A stretch of 11,281 nucleotides of DNA from Fluviicola sp. (GTDB lineage: Bacteria; Bacteroidota; Bacteroidia; Flavobacteriales_D; Crocinitomicaceae). Under the pieces are notes generated by a model that was given only the letters and a program-made list of their open reading frames with translations, searched no databases and was not told where the DNA came from. The stretch is from assembly GCF_030151805.1 (NCBI RefSeq), contig NZ_JASLCN010000342.1:1-11281 (forward strand). Direction: 5' to 3'. The position numbers and the translations under genes are program-made. This document shows, one piece after another, positions 1 through 6,687 of this stretch (its first letter is position 1; the number at the start of each line of letters is the position of its first letter).

Positions 1-10
1 AACATCAATC

Positions 11-1180
11 ATGAATAATTACAGAAGCGAAACCTTAGCAATCCGCATTCAAAATGAACGTTCTCAGGAAGCAGAACACAGTGTTCCCTTGTATCTGACA
101 TCCAGTTATGTTTTCGAAGATGCAGAACAGATGCGGGCGGCTTTTTCAGATGAAATTGAAGCAAATATCTATTCGCGTTATTCGAACCCGAATGTAGACG
201 AATTGCTGGAAAAGGTTTCGCGCCTGGAAGGTGGAGAAGCGGCCTGGGGAACAGCAACAGGAATGGCTGCTGTTTTCACAACGTTTGCTGCCCTGCTTGA
301 AAATGGAGATCACATTGTTTCATCCAAATCGGTTTTCGGGTCCACACACCAGTTGTTTGTGACTATTCTTCCGAAATGGGGAATTACAACGACTTATGTT
401 GATGCGATCGACTATGAAGCATACGAACGGGCAATCCGGCCGGAGACGAAGATTGTTTACATCGAAACACCTTCCAATCCGGGTTTGGATATCATTGATA
501 TCAAACGGTTGGCTGCAATTTGTAAGTCGAAAAATGTCTTGCTGGTAGTTGATAATTGCTTTGCAACTCCGGTTTTACAGCAGCCGCTTGTTTTGGGGGC
601 CGATATTACGATTCATTCCGCAACCAAATACATGGACGGACAAGGACGGGTTTTGGGCGGATTGATTGTTTCGACAAAGGAAATCATTGCCAAAATCCAG
701 GCTTTTGCCCGACACAGCGGTCCGGCTTTGTCGCCGTTCAATGCATGGATTCTTTCGAAGGCTTTGGAAACCTTGCATCTGAGAATGGAAAAACACTGCG
801 AACAAGCATTTGAAATTGCAAAAAGACTGGAGAAGAACGAACAGGTAGATTGGGTGAAGTACCCGTTTTTAGGTTCGCATCCGCAGCATGACATTGCACG
901 GGAACAAATGAAACACGGCGGTGGAATCGTGACCTTTCAAATCAAGGGCGGATTACAAGCCGGAAGAAAATTCCTGGATAGTCTGAACCTGTTTTCCCTT
1001 ACTCCGAATCTGGGTGACAGCCGCAGTATTGCAACACATCCCGCTTCCACAACGCACAGTAAACTGAAACAGGAAGAGCGCGAAGCAGTAGGAATTTCGG
1101 ATGGTTTGGTTCGTTTGAGTATTGGTTTGGAACACATCGAAGATATTTGGGAAGATTTGGAAGGGGCTTTAAATGCGTGA
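11..1180 (+). CDS. metZ: O-succinylhomoserine sulfhydrylase-type PLP enzyme (trans-sulfuration family)
   Basis: A 389-residue member of the Cys/Met-metabolism PLP family (fold type I). The family signatures are in order: YSRYSNP near residues 54-60 (Tyr and Arg that contact the PLP phosphate of the partner subunit), the aromatic/glycine region around 80-84, VVDNCFATP with Asp181 (pairs with the pyridine nitrogen), and SATKYMDGQGR with Lys206, the predicted Schiff-base lysine. The C-terminal half has NLGDSRS and the HPASTTH stretch. The SATKYMDGQGR form and the near-390 length suit O-succinylhomoserine sulfhydrylase, which makes homocysteine from O-succinylhomoserine and sulfide in methionine synthesis. 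Cystathionine gamma-synthase or an O-acetylhomoserine enzyme cannot be excluded from sequence alone, so the substrate is inferred. The ATG is the first in frame; only ten bases precede it, so its promoter and upstream partner are not visible. Predicted cytoplasmic, probably a tetramer. Confidence 0.88.
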   Translation: MNNYRSETLAIRIQNERSQEAEHSVPLYLTSSYVFEDAEQMRAAFSDEIEANIYSRYSNPNVDELLEKVSRLEGGEAAWGTATGMAAVFTTFAALLENGDHIVSSKSVFGSTHQLFVTILPKWGITTTYVDAIDYEAYERAIRPETKIVYIETPSNPGLDIIDIKRLAAICKSKNVLLVVDNCFATPVLQQPLVLGADITIHSATKYMDGQGRVLGGLIVSTKEIIAKIQAFARHSGPALSPFNAWILSKALETLHLRMEKHCEQAFEIAKRLEKNEQVDWVKYPFLGSHPQHDIAREQMKHGGGIVTFQIKGGLQAGRKFLDSLNLFSLTPNLGDSRSIATHPASTTHSKLKQEEREAVGISDGLVRLSIGLEHIEDIWEDLEGALNA

Positions 1181-1217
1181 TTTCGGCAAAGGTCAATATA
1201 ACGTAAATTCAAATCCT

Positions 1218-1242
1218 GCAAAATCAAAAATTATCATTTTGC
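1218..1242 (+). terminator. weak hairpin after metZ, possible terminator
   Basis: GCAAAAT (1218-1224) and ATTTTGC (1236-1242) form a 7-bp stem with an 11-base loop, 38 bases after the metZ stop. The stem is A/T-rich and has no clean T tract after it, so termination function is uncertain. The larger palindrome just downstream may be the real end of the transcript. Confidence 0.25.
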
Positions 1243-1252
1243 TATCCCCACG

Positions 1253-1286
1253 ATTTGTCGATTCGTAATATTACGAATCGACAAAT
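1253..1286. repeat. 34-bp perfect palindrome without a loop
   Basis: Two 17-base arms meet at 1269/1270 with no spacer and no mismatch. The left arm starts ATTTGTCG and continues ATTCGTAAT; the right arm is its exact reverse complement. The core ATTCGTAAT/ATTACGAAT also occurs on both sides of the intergenic region near 4863-4975. It could be a transcription terminator usable from either strand, a dimeric-protein binding site, or a small repeat element. It is not especially GC-rich and is followed only by a short T run (1286-1289). Confidence 0.6.
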
Positions 1287-1400
1287 TTTAAAAGTTGCAG
1301 AATTACATTTTTACCAAAAACCATTCATCCGGAGTTGCCGCGATTAACAGGACGATGAGGTACAGGTAAACAAAATATAAAGCCCGAAAAGAAGCTTTTT

Positions 1401-1412
1401 TAACAATTGTTA
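1401..1412. promoter_or_regulatory. 12-bp palindrome upstream of the AraC-type regulator, possible operator
   Basis: TAACAATTGTTA is a perfect palindrome 38 bases before the regulator ATG. It sits where a promoter or autoregulatory operator would be expected. AraC proteins more often bind direct repeats, so the partner is unknown. Confidence 0.25.
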
Positions 1413-1450
1413 CATCAACGGAATTCCTGTAAGGAACTACCTTTATCGTC

Positions 1451-2242
1451 ATGGAACGTTTTGTGACTATCCGGCCGAAAAATGAACTGGTATCAACATA
1501 CATTTCATACTATTATTTCCATCATTCCGATGAGGTGGAATTCCGGAAAAACTACGTCTTTTATCCTCATTTCAAACATGGATTTACGGTTTACAAGGAG
1601 GGAGAAAACTTCCGAACCTTGTTTACCATGAATTATACCCGTCAGATTCCTGTTGAACTGAAGGGAGTTTTTCAAAAGATCGGCGTTGCATTTAATCCTT
1701 TGGGAATGAATCGGTTTATTTCGGTGCCTGTTTCAGAATTGTATGATCCGGAAACCTTTTCGTTTCAACATTGGAATCCGGAGATTTTTCCTGAATTGAA
1801 AGAAGTATTTGAAACTCAGGATACCGAATCGAAACGGGATTTGCTGGATGCTGTTTTTGAAAAACGTTTCAAACCGAATCCGGAATTGAACTATGTGGAA
1901 GAGGCGCTGGAGCATATTTTTGAATCGTTCGGTACGATCCAGGTAGATGAATTGGCATCGAAAATCGGAATCAGCCGGAAAACACTGCTGCGCCATTTTA
2001 AAAAACACCTTTGCTGTTCGATTGAAGAATATAAAAAAGTAGTCAAGTTCCGGACAAGTATCCAGGGAGCACACAATTTGGGATTGAAGAATCTGACGGA
2101 AGTTTCTCTTTACAGTTTGTATTACGATCAGTCCGATTTTACCAACCGGTTTAAGGAATTAACGGGACAAAATCCGAGTACTTTTTTTATAAGCATTCAA
2201 AGAATGGGAGAAGAAGATATTTTTTGGAAATTTGACGAGTAA
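1451..2242 (+). CDS. AraC-family transcriptional regulator
   Basis: A 263-residue DNA-binding regulator. The last hundred residues form the AraC/XylS double helix-turn-helix. The first HTH is around 163-183 (VDELASKIGISRKTLLRHFKK, with the conserved A-x-x-x-x-S-R-x-x-L-x-R-x-F pattern). The second is around 214-236, ending in the family signature YYDQSDFTNRFKELTGQNPSTF (about 224-245). The N-terminal 150 residues have the look of the Bacteroidota AraC sensor domain often labelled DUF6597 (YFHHSDEVEFRKNYVFYPH and VFQKIGVAFNPLG). The ligand is unknown. It has its own intergenic space on both sides (270 bp upstream, 75 bp downstream), so it is probably a single-gene transcript. Its target cannot be told from the sequence; the secreted proteins downstream or its own promoter are guesses. 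Cytoplasmic. Confidence 0.87.
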   Translation: MERFVTIRPKNELVSTYISYYYFHHSDEVEFRKNYVFYPHFKHGFTVYKEGENFRTLFTMNYTRQIPVELKGVFQKIGVAFNPLGMNRFISVPVSELYDPETFSFQHWNPEIFPELKEVFETQDTESKRDLLDAVFEKRFKPNPELNYVEEALEHIFESFGTIQVDELASKIGISRKTLLRHFKKHLCCSIEEYKKVVKFRTSIQGAHNLGLKNLTEVSLYSLYYDQSDFTNRFKELTGQNPSTFFISIQRMGEEDIFWKFDE

Positions 2243-2280
2243 GAGTCCCAATTCTACAAGTATTTCGTTTCTGACCTGCG

Positions 2281-2288
2281 TAATTTTG
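2281..2288 (+). promoter_or_regulatory. Bacteroidota -7 promoter box for the DUF6624 gene
   Basis: TAATTTTG matches the TAnnTTTG -7 element used by the primary sigma factor of Bacteroidota and lies 29 bases before the ATG at 2318. A clear -33 TTTG box at the usual distance is not visible. Confidence 0.5.
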
Positions 2289-2317
2289 TACTCATAACAA
2301 AGCCCAATAAATATCAA

Positions 2318-3325
2318 ATGATCAGAACCACATCTCTTTTCAGCGCATTGATTTTTATGTGTTTTTTCTGGGTGCGAAACGCGCATGTAAACGCACAGAA
2401 AGAACAAACGTATGATTCATTGGTAAGACTGGCATTTGGTCTTTATGAAATTAAAGAGTTCAAAGCCTCTGCAGAGAAATTTGCGGAGGCTTTTGTCGTT
2501 TCTGGAGAAAAAACAGATCCGGAAGATCGCTACAACGCTGCCTGTTCCTGGGCTTTGGCCGGCAAACCGGATGCTGCTTTCGAACAATTGTTTCAAATCA
2601 CGAAAAGCGGATATTACACCAACCTGGAACACATGATTTCCGATTCGGATCTCCATTCCCTGCACAAGGACAAACGCTGGAAGAAAGTCATTGAATTGGT
2701 CACGAAGAATAAAGAAAAACAAGAGGCAAATTACGATAAACCATTACGGGCCAAACTGGATTCGATTTACGAGGAAGATCAGGGAACCCGGGTACAAATG
2801 GGAGAAATTCAGGAGAAATACGGCTGGGATTCCCCACAAATGGATTCATTGTGGAAAATAGCCAACCTGAAAGATTCCCTGAATCTGATCGAAGTAACCC
2901 GTATTTTGGATACAAAAGGATGGCTCGGAGCGAATGTAGTGGGGCAAAAAGGAAATTCCACCTTGTTTTTGGTGATTCAACATTCGGATCAAAAAACACA
3001 GGAAAAATACCTGCCCATGATGCGTGACGCTGTTGCAAAAGGAAATGCATTGGCTTCCAGTTTGGCTTTGCTGGAAGACCGGGTAGCTCTCGGACAAGGA
3101 AAAAAACAGATTTACGGCAGCCAGATCGGTTTCTTCCGGGAGAGCGGTGAAAACTACGTGTTGCCATTGGAAGATCCGGATAATGTAGACAAGCGCCGGG
3201 AAGAAGTGGGATTGAATAAACTCCGGGATTACGTATCGTATTGGGGAATGACCTGGAATGTGGAAGAATATAAAAAGAACCTTCCGAGATACGAAGAGGA
3301 ACAAAAGAAATACCACCGGGATTAA
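2318..3325 (+). CDS. secreted TPR-like / DUF6624 domain protein
   Basis: A 335-residue protein of unknown biochemical function. Residues 1-26 form a signal peptide (hydrophobic run SLFSALIFMCFFWV, then AHVNAQ), so it is exported to the periplasm or beyond. Residues 30-130 are helical and repeat-like (YDSLVRLAFGLYEIKEFKASAEKFAEAF, then DRYNAACSWALAGKPDAAFEQLFQ), the pattern of TPR units. Residues about 140-310 match my memory of the Bacteroidota DUF6624 domain: GWLGANVVGQKG, LFLVIQHSD, ALLEDRVALGQGKKQIYGSQ, and LPLEDPDNVDKRREEVGL. The tail is charged. The DUF is uncharacterised as far as I know, and no catalytic residues can be assigned. The gene has its own -7 box and is separate from the AraC gene (75 bp) and the hydrolase gene (121 bp). 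Confidence 0.8.
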   Translation: MIRTTSLFSALIFMCFFWVRNAHVNAQKEQTYDSLVRLAFGLYEIKEFKASAEKFAEAFVVSGEKTDPEDRYNAACSWALAGKPDAAFEQLFQITKSGYYTNLEHMISDSDLHSLHKDKRWKKVIELVTKNKEKQEANYDKPLRAKLDSIYEEDQGTRVQMGEIQEKYGWDSPQMDSLWKIANLKDSLNLIEVTRILDTKGWLGANVVGQKGNSTLFLVIQHSDQKTQEKYLPMMRDAVAKGNALASSLALLEDRVALGQGKKQIYGSQIGFFRESGENYVLPLEDPDNVDKRREEVGLNKLRDYVSYWGMTWNVEEYKKNLPRYEEEQKKYHRD

Positions 3326-3392
3326 CCACTGTTTCCGTAGCGATTGTTATCGGATTGAGATCACTGCTGTTGTTAAAATATTCTAATAATTA

Positions 3393-3429
3393 TTTCGTAC
3401 GAAAAATTTCGTATGTTTGCGAAACATAC
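3393..3429. promoter_or_regulatory. nested inverted repeats over the hydrolase promoter, candidate operator
   Basis: Three overlapping symmetric elements are packed into 37 bases. TTTCGTACGAAA (3393-3404) is a perfect 12-bp palindrome. TACGAAA-aa-TTTCGTA (3398-3413) is a perfect inverted repeat. GTATGTTT-gcg-AAACATAC (3411-3429) is a perfect 8-bp inverted repeat. The heptamer TTTCGTA recurs with a 14-bp period (3393 and 3407). The last repeat covers the -7 box and the expected transcription start, the position of a repressor site. Confidence 0.5.
3412..3419 (+). promoter_or_regulatory. Bacteroidota -7 promoter box for the serine hydrolase gene
   Basis: TATGTTTG matches TAnnTTTG and lies 27 bases before the ATG at 3447. 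This supports that ATG over the in-frame TTG at 3417, which would lie inside the promoter box. No clear -33 box is seen. Confidence 0.55.
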
Positions 3430-3446
3430 TAAAATCACAAAACAAT

Positions 3447-4865
3447 ATGAGTATTCAAACAGCTTTAACGTCAGCTTTACTATTAGCCGGCACATGGTCT
3501 TTTGGACAAGAAAACAACACAGAAAAACGACTGGATTCCTTATTTACGACTCTTGCAGCACAAAATCAATTTAACGGAAGCGTATTGATAGCAGAAAAAG
3601 GAAAGATCATCTACAAAGGCGGAAAAGGTTATAGTAATGAACTTTCAAAAGAGTTGAACAACACACAAACCATTTTTGAACTGGCGTCCTGTAGCAAACA
3701 GTTTACGGGCGTTGGAATTGCATTGCTTCATCGTGAAAAGAAGTTGGATTACACGGATGATATTACGAAATACTTTCCGGAACTATCCAATTTCAAAGGA
3801 GTAACGATTTATGATCTGCTGCGTCACACAAGTGGTATTCCTGATTATTTATTTGCAGGATCTTTTAGCGAAAATTGGAAGAGCGACCGGATTGCAAGCA
3901 ACCAGGATTTGATCAACTACCTGGCAGAAACAAAAGATACATTGGAATTCACGCCCGGGTCAAAGTATGCTTATACCAATAGCAATTATGTGCTCCTTGC
4001 GAGTATTATGGAAAAAGTGTCCGGGCAAAAGTGGGGAGATTATTTAACCCGAAAGATCTTTAAACCATTGAAAATGAATCGAACTTTCGTTTACAATAGA
4101 AGATATGAACCCAAAAAAATAAAGAATTATGCTTATGGATACGATTGGGTAGATAATTCCTTTGAAAAAGTAACCCAGGACGATCCGAAAATCGGACACA
4201 TGACGGTTTATTATATGGACGGAATTTATGGAGCTGCTAAGGTAAATTCTACGGTGGAAGATCTGTATAAATGGATAAACGCGCTCAATAACAATCAACT
4301 TCTGACACAAAAAGAATTTGAAGAAGTGATGGAGACTACCAAAACTTCTACCAATGAAGATGTTCTTTATGGCTTTGGTTTCGAAGTACGTAAAAGAAAC
4401 AATACGATTTCTTACGGACATACCGGGAGCTGGGACGGCTACATTACACTGATTCATTACAGTTCTAAAAATGACCGTACGGTTATCGTGCTGAATAATT
4501 TCAAAAATGGGGTGTGTCCATATGAAACGATCAGTGAAATCATTGATAATAAGCCGTGTTCTAATGAGTTTGTAAAGAAAGCAGATCAGAAAGAAGAAGT
4601 GATCAAACAATATGTAGGAGAATATGCAGACCCTGAAAATCCGGATGAAAAGCACGTAATTACTTACCTGGACGGACATTTGATTTACAACACGGACAAA
4701 GCAAACTGGGACATGCGGTTTTTCCCTTCATCGGAGGCAGTTTTCCAGGCAATTCGCCAGGGTGGAACAAACGGAGTAATGGAATTCACACTACAGGAAG
4801 ACGGGACTATGAAACTGGAAATGTCAATGTACGGACGAGTTATCGGAAAAGGAGTCCGAAACTAA
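3447..4865 (+). CDS. exported serine hydrolase, beta-lactamase / D-alanyl-D-alanine carboxypeptidase-like family
   Basis: A 472-residue protein of the class C beta-lactamase/DD-peptidase fold (Pfam Beta-lactamase type). The three active-site motifs are present: SCSK at 81-84 (S-x-x-K, nucleophile Ser81 and Lys84), YTN at 176-178 (Y-x-N), and HTG at 325-327 (the K-T-G position). LLRHTSGIPDY near 124-134 and FTPGSKYAYTNSNY are typical of this group. Residues 1-20 are a signal peptide ending near SFGQ, so it acts in the periplasm or outside. About 90 residues after the catalytic domain (380-472) form a small C-terminal domain common in Bacteroidota members. The family includes peptidases, esterases and a few beta-lactamases, so the substrate is unknown. 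An in-frame TTG at 3417 would add ten residues with Arg and Lys, giving a better n-region, but it overlaps the promoter box; I chose the ATG. Confidence 0.85.
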   Translation: MSIQTALTSALLLAGTWSFGQENNTEKRLDSLFTTLAAQNQFNGSVLIAEKGKIIYKGGKGYSNELSKELNNTQTIFELASCSKQFTGVGIALLHREKKLDYTDDITKYFPELSNFKGVTIYDLLRHTSGIPDYLFAGSFSENWKSDRIASNQDLINYLAETKDTLEFTPGSKYAYTNSNYVLLASIMEKVSGQKWGDYLTRKIFKPLKMNRTFVYNRRYEPKKIKNYAYGYDWVDNSFEKVTQDDPKIGHMTVYYMDGIYGAAKVNSTVEDLYKWINALNNNQLLTQKEFEEVMETTKTSTNEDVLYGFGFEVRKRNNTISYGHTGSWDGYITLIHYSSKNDRTVIVLNNFKNGVCPYETISEIIDNKPCSNEFVKKADQKEEVIKQYVGEYADPENPDEKHVITYLDGHLIYNTDKANWDMRFFPSSEAVFQAIRQGGTNGVMEFTLQEDGTMKLEMSMYGRVIGKGVRN

Positions 4866-4975
4866 TTACGAATTATTGAAAGGGATCATTTGAAAACAAA
4901 CCTGTTTGAGATTATTCATAGAGTTTTAACTACATCATTAACTTAAATTTGGTCGGCGCCCGTCATTCGTAATTA
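4863..4975. repeat. 11-bp inverted repeat pair bounding the hydrolase-FKBP intergenic region
   Basis: TAATTACGAAT (4863-4873, overlapping the hydrolase stop codon) and its reverse complement ATTCGTAATTA (4965-4975) lie 91 bases apart. The core is shared with the palindrome at 1253-1286. The intervening sequence has no ORF; it holds a small CAAACctGTTTG hairpin at 4897-4908. Function unknown. Confidence 0.4.
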
Positions 4976-4980
4976 AGCAT

Positions 4981-4988
4981 TATCTTTG
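4981..4988 (+). promoter_or_regulatory. Bacteroidota -7 promoter box for the FKBP gene pair
   Basis: TATCTTTG matches TAnnTTTG and lies 16 bases before the ATG at 5005, implying a short leader. No -33 box at the standard spacing is clear. Confidence 0.55.
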
Positions 4989-5004
4989 CCTCAAAATAAA
5001 AAGC

Positions 5005-5607
5005 ATGTCACAAGATATTCAAGCAGTTAGTTACTGTATTGGCTTAAGCGTTGCAGATAGCCTGTTACAACAAGATTTGGGAGGAATTGATCCGACTGTT
5101 ATGGCGGAAGCGATTTCAGATGTTTTTCAAGGGAAAACAATGAAATATTCTCCGGATCAGGCGAACGAGATTATTCAAAAATATATTCAGGAAATCACGA
5201 CTTCCAAGTTTGAAGTATACAAAACCGAAGGGGAAGATTTTCTTGCTGAAAATGCAAAAAAAGAAGGTATTACAACCACTGATTCTGGTCTGCAATACGA
5301 AGTAATCGAACAGGGAACAGGGGCTAAACCGAAAAATACGGATACGGTAAATGTTCATTACCATGGAACCTTGATCGACGGAACGGTATTCGACAGTTCA
5401 ATTACGCGCGGAATTCCTGCAACTTTCGGAGTACACCAAGTAATCAAAGGATGGACAGAAGCATTGCAATTGATGCCGGTTGGATCCAAATATCGTTTGT
5501 ACATTCCTCAGGATTTAGCTTACGGAGCGCATCCGCATCCGGGAGGAGCAATCAAGCCGTTCATGGCACTTGTTTTTGATGTTGAACTTTTAGGAATAGA
5601 AAACTAA
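5005..5607 (+). CDS. FKBP-type peptidyl-prolyl cis-trans isomerase, FklB/Mip-like, cytoplasmic
   Basis: A 200-residue prolyl isomerase. Residues 1-85 are the helical FKBP N-terminal dimerisation module (VSYCIGLSVADSLLQQDL, then the long helix TSKFEVYKTEGEDFLAENAKKEG). Residues 92-198 are the FKBP catalytic domain. Positions that line the proline pocket in FKBP12 are kept: Tyr119, Phe129-Asp130 (VFDSS), Phe141, Val146-Ile147, Trp150 (VIKGW), Tyr173 (LAYG), Ile183 and Phe191. It should therefore be an active isomerase and folding helper. There is no signal peptide, which suggests the cytoplasm, unlike many Mip-type relatives. It is the first gene of a two-gene operon: the next ATG starts one base after its stop codon. 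The -7 box at 4981 drives both. Confidence 0.92.
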   Translation: MSQDIQAVSYCIGLSVADSLLQQDLGGIDPTVMAEAISDVFQGKTMKYSPDQANEIIQKYIQEITTSKFEVYKTEGEDFLAENAKKEGITTTDSGLQYEVIEQGTGAKPKNTDTVNVHYHGTLIDGTVFDSSITRGIPATFGVHQVIKGWTEALQLMPVGSKYRLYIPQDLAYGAHPHPGGAIKPFMALVFDVELLGIEN

Positions 5608-5608
5608 T

Positions 5609-6532
5609 ATGAAGAAAATAATTTTAGCATCCCTGTTACTGGCGGTGACTTATGCTTGTGGAAGTGATTCCGCGAAAGCTGATGTGAAATCGTTGCCATT
5701 GGACTCACCGAAAAAGCAGATTTCCTACTTAATGGGTTCAGATAATGCAGGACAAGTATTGCAGGATCCGAATTTTGCAAAATACGACAAGGCGGAAATC
5801 TTAAACGGATTTAAAATCGGTTTGGACAACGAGAAGGCATTTGATGCAAATTGCCAGCAGACCATTCAGAAATTGTTGGGACAAACACAGCAGGAATTCC
5901 ACGAACAATATGCAAAAGAGGCCTCTCTTTGTATCGGGAAATTCCTTGGAGGAATGTTCAAAACAAGCTGGGAGCAGGCTAAATCTTACAATGAATTCGA
6001 CAAAGAATATTTGATCTACGGTTTTGAATTGGGGTTGAATAAAGCGGATACCTTGATTAAGAAAGAGGCAAAAGCTGCGATGATGAAAGATTTCATGACG
6101 AAGATCAACAACCGCGTAATGGCTGAAGTAACCAAGAGAGAAAATGCATATTTCACCAAAGTGAAAACAATTGCAGGAGTGAAGGAGTTGCAAAATGGAA
6201 TCTACCTGGAAACGATTAAAGCAGGAAATGGTGCAAGCCCGACAGCTGCAAGTGATGTAAGAGCTCATTACGTCTTGATGAATACGGAAGGCGACACCTT
6301 ACAATCATCTTTGAGCAATCCACAAATTCCGGTGTTCAACCTGGGATCAGTGATTCCTGGATGGACAATCGGTATTCCGGCAATGAAAAAAGGAGGGAAG
6401 TATAAATTGTACGTTCCGCAAAATATGGCATACGGAAAACAATCTCCGGATCCGAATAGTATTCCACCGTTTGCAACATTGGTTTTCTACGTAGAACTGG
6501 TTGATTTCGGCCCGATGGGTTCATTGAAATAA
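5609..6532 (+). CDS. FKBP-type isomerase-like lipoprotein with duplicated N-terminal module and altered active site
   Basis: A 307-residue paralogue of the preceding gene, exported as a predicted lipoprotein: hydrophobic n-terminus ending TYAC with Cys17, then GSDS. Two FKBP-N-like units follow one another, 38-72 (ISYLMGSDNAGQVL to GFKIGL) and 107-143 (LCIGKFLGG to GFELGL), then a long helix (150-185) and an FKBP core (190-300). The core keeps Tyr221, VIPGW with Trp252, and MAYG, but the paired Phe-Asp of active FKBPs is replaced by Leu231-Gln232 (DTLQSS). Reduced or absent isomerase activity with a retained chaperone or binding role is an inference. It sits one base after the upstream FKBP gene and ends at a strong terminator, so the two are one transcript with products in different compartments. 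The lipobox is imperfect (Thr at -3), but Bacteroidota tolerate this. Confidence 0.87.
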   Translation: MKKIILASLLLAVTYACGSDSAKADVKSLPLDSPKKQISYLMGSDNAGQVLQDPNFAKYDKAEILNGFKIGLDNEKAFDANCQQTIQKLLGQTQQEFHEQYAKEASLCIGKFLGGMFKTSWEQAKSYNEFDKEYLIYGFELGLNKADTLIKKEAKAAMMKDFMTKINNRVMAEVTKRENAYFTKVKTIAGVKELQNGIYLETIKAGNGASPTAASDVRAHYVLMNTEGDTLQSSLSNPQIPVFNLGSVIPGWTIGIPAMKKGGKYKLYVPQNMAYGKQSPDPNSIPPFATLVFYVELVDFGPMGSLK

Positions 6533-6538
6533 GCATTG

Positions 6539-6575
6539 AAAATCCTTCGTCATTTGGCGGGGGATTTTTTGTTTT
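6539..6575 (+). terminator. intrinsic terminator of the FKBP operon
   Basis: AAAATCC (6539-6545) pairs with GGATTTT (6562-6568). The stem continues inward through U-G, U-G, C-G, G-C and U-G pairs (6546-6550 with 6557-6561) around a six-base loop. T-rich sequence (6565-6575, one G) follows, six bases after the stop codon of the lipoprotein gene. Confidence 0.8.
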
Positions 6576-6585
6576 TAGAGGAATA

Positions 6586-6632
6586 GTTCAAAAGTTCAAA
6601 AGTTCAAAAGTTCAAAAGTTCAAAAGTTCAAA
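6586..6632. repeat. GTTCAAAA tandem microsatellite (5.9 copies)
   Basis: The 8-base unit GTTCAAAA is repeated five times without error, with a sixth copy cut to seven bases. The end overlaps the palindrome TTCAAATTTGAA (6627-6638), and an inverted GTTCAAA copy lies at 6648-6654. It lies between the FKBP terminator and the GNAT pseudogene. There are no spacers, so it is not a CRISPR array. Copy number could vary by replication slippage. Confidence 0.9.
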
Positions 6633-6687
6633 TTTGAATTTAAACGCTTTGAACATTTCCGCTTTTCACATCCCAAATTTCAATTTA

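Noticed and set aside
1303..1503. Minus-strand ORF of 66 codons (49 from the ATG at 1452) with a hydrophobic stretch YFVYLYLIVLLIAA.
   Set aside because: Its inner ATG overlaps the AraC start codon on the other strand, the longer form lies inside the AraC gene, and there is no promoter or recognisable family. The hydrophobic run alone is weak evidence.
2700..3329. Long minus-strand ORF (209 codons) inside the DUF6624 gene.
   Set aside because: It has no family resemblance and fully overlaps a gene with a signal peptide, a promoter box and conserved domain motifs.
3417..3446. TTG at 3417 as the start of the serine hydrolase, adding ten residues.
   Set aside because: It lies within the TATGTTTG promoter box, so it would precede the likely transcription start. 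It does add positive residues before the signal peptide, so I keep it as a minor alternative.
4044..4679. Long minus-strand ORF (211 codons) inside the hydrolase gene.
   Set aside because: It is the complement of a gene with clear active-site motifs, and its hydrophobic, Phe/Ile-rich composition is what antisense of such coding sequence gives.
6586..6632. CRISPR-like repeated sequence.
   Set aside because: The unit is 8 bases with no spacers and there are no cas genes; it is a simple tandem repeat.
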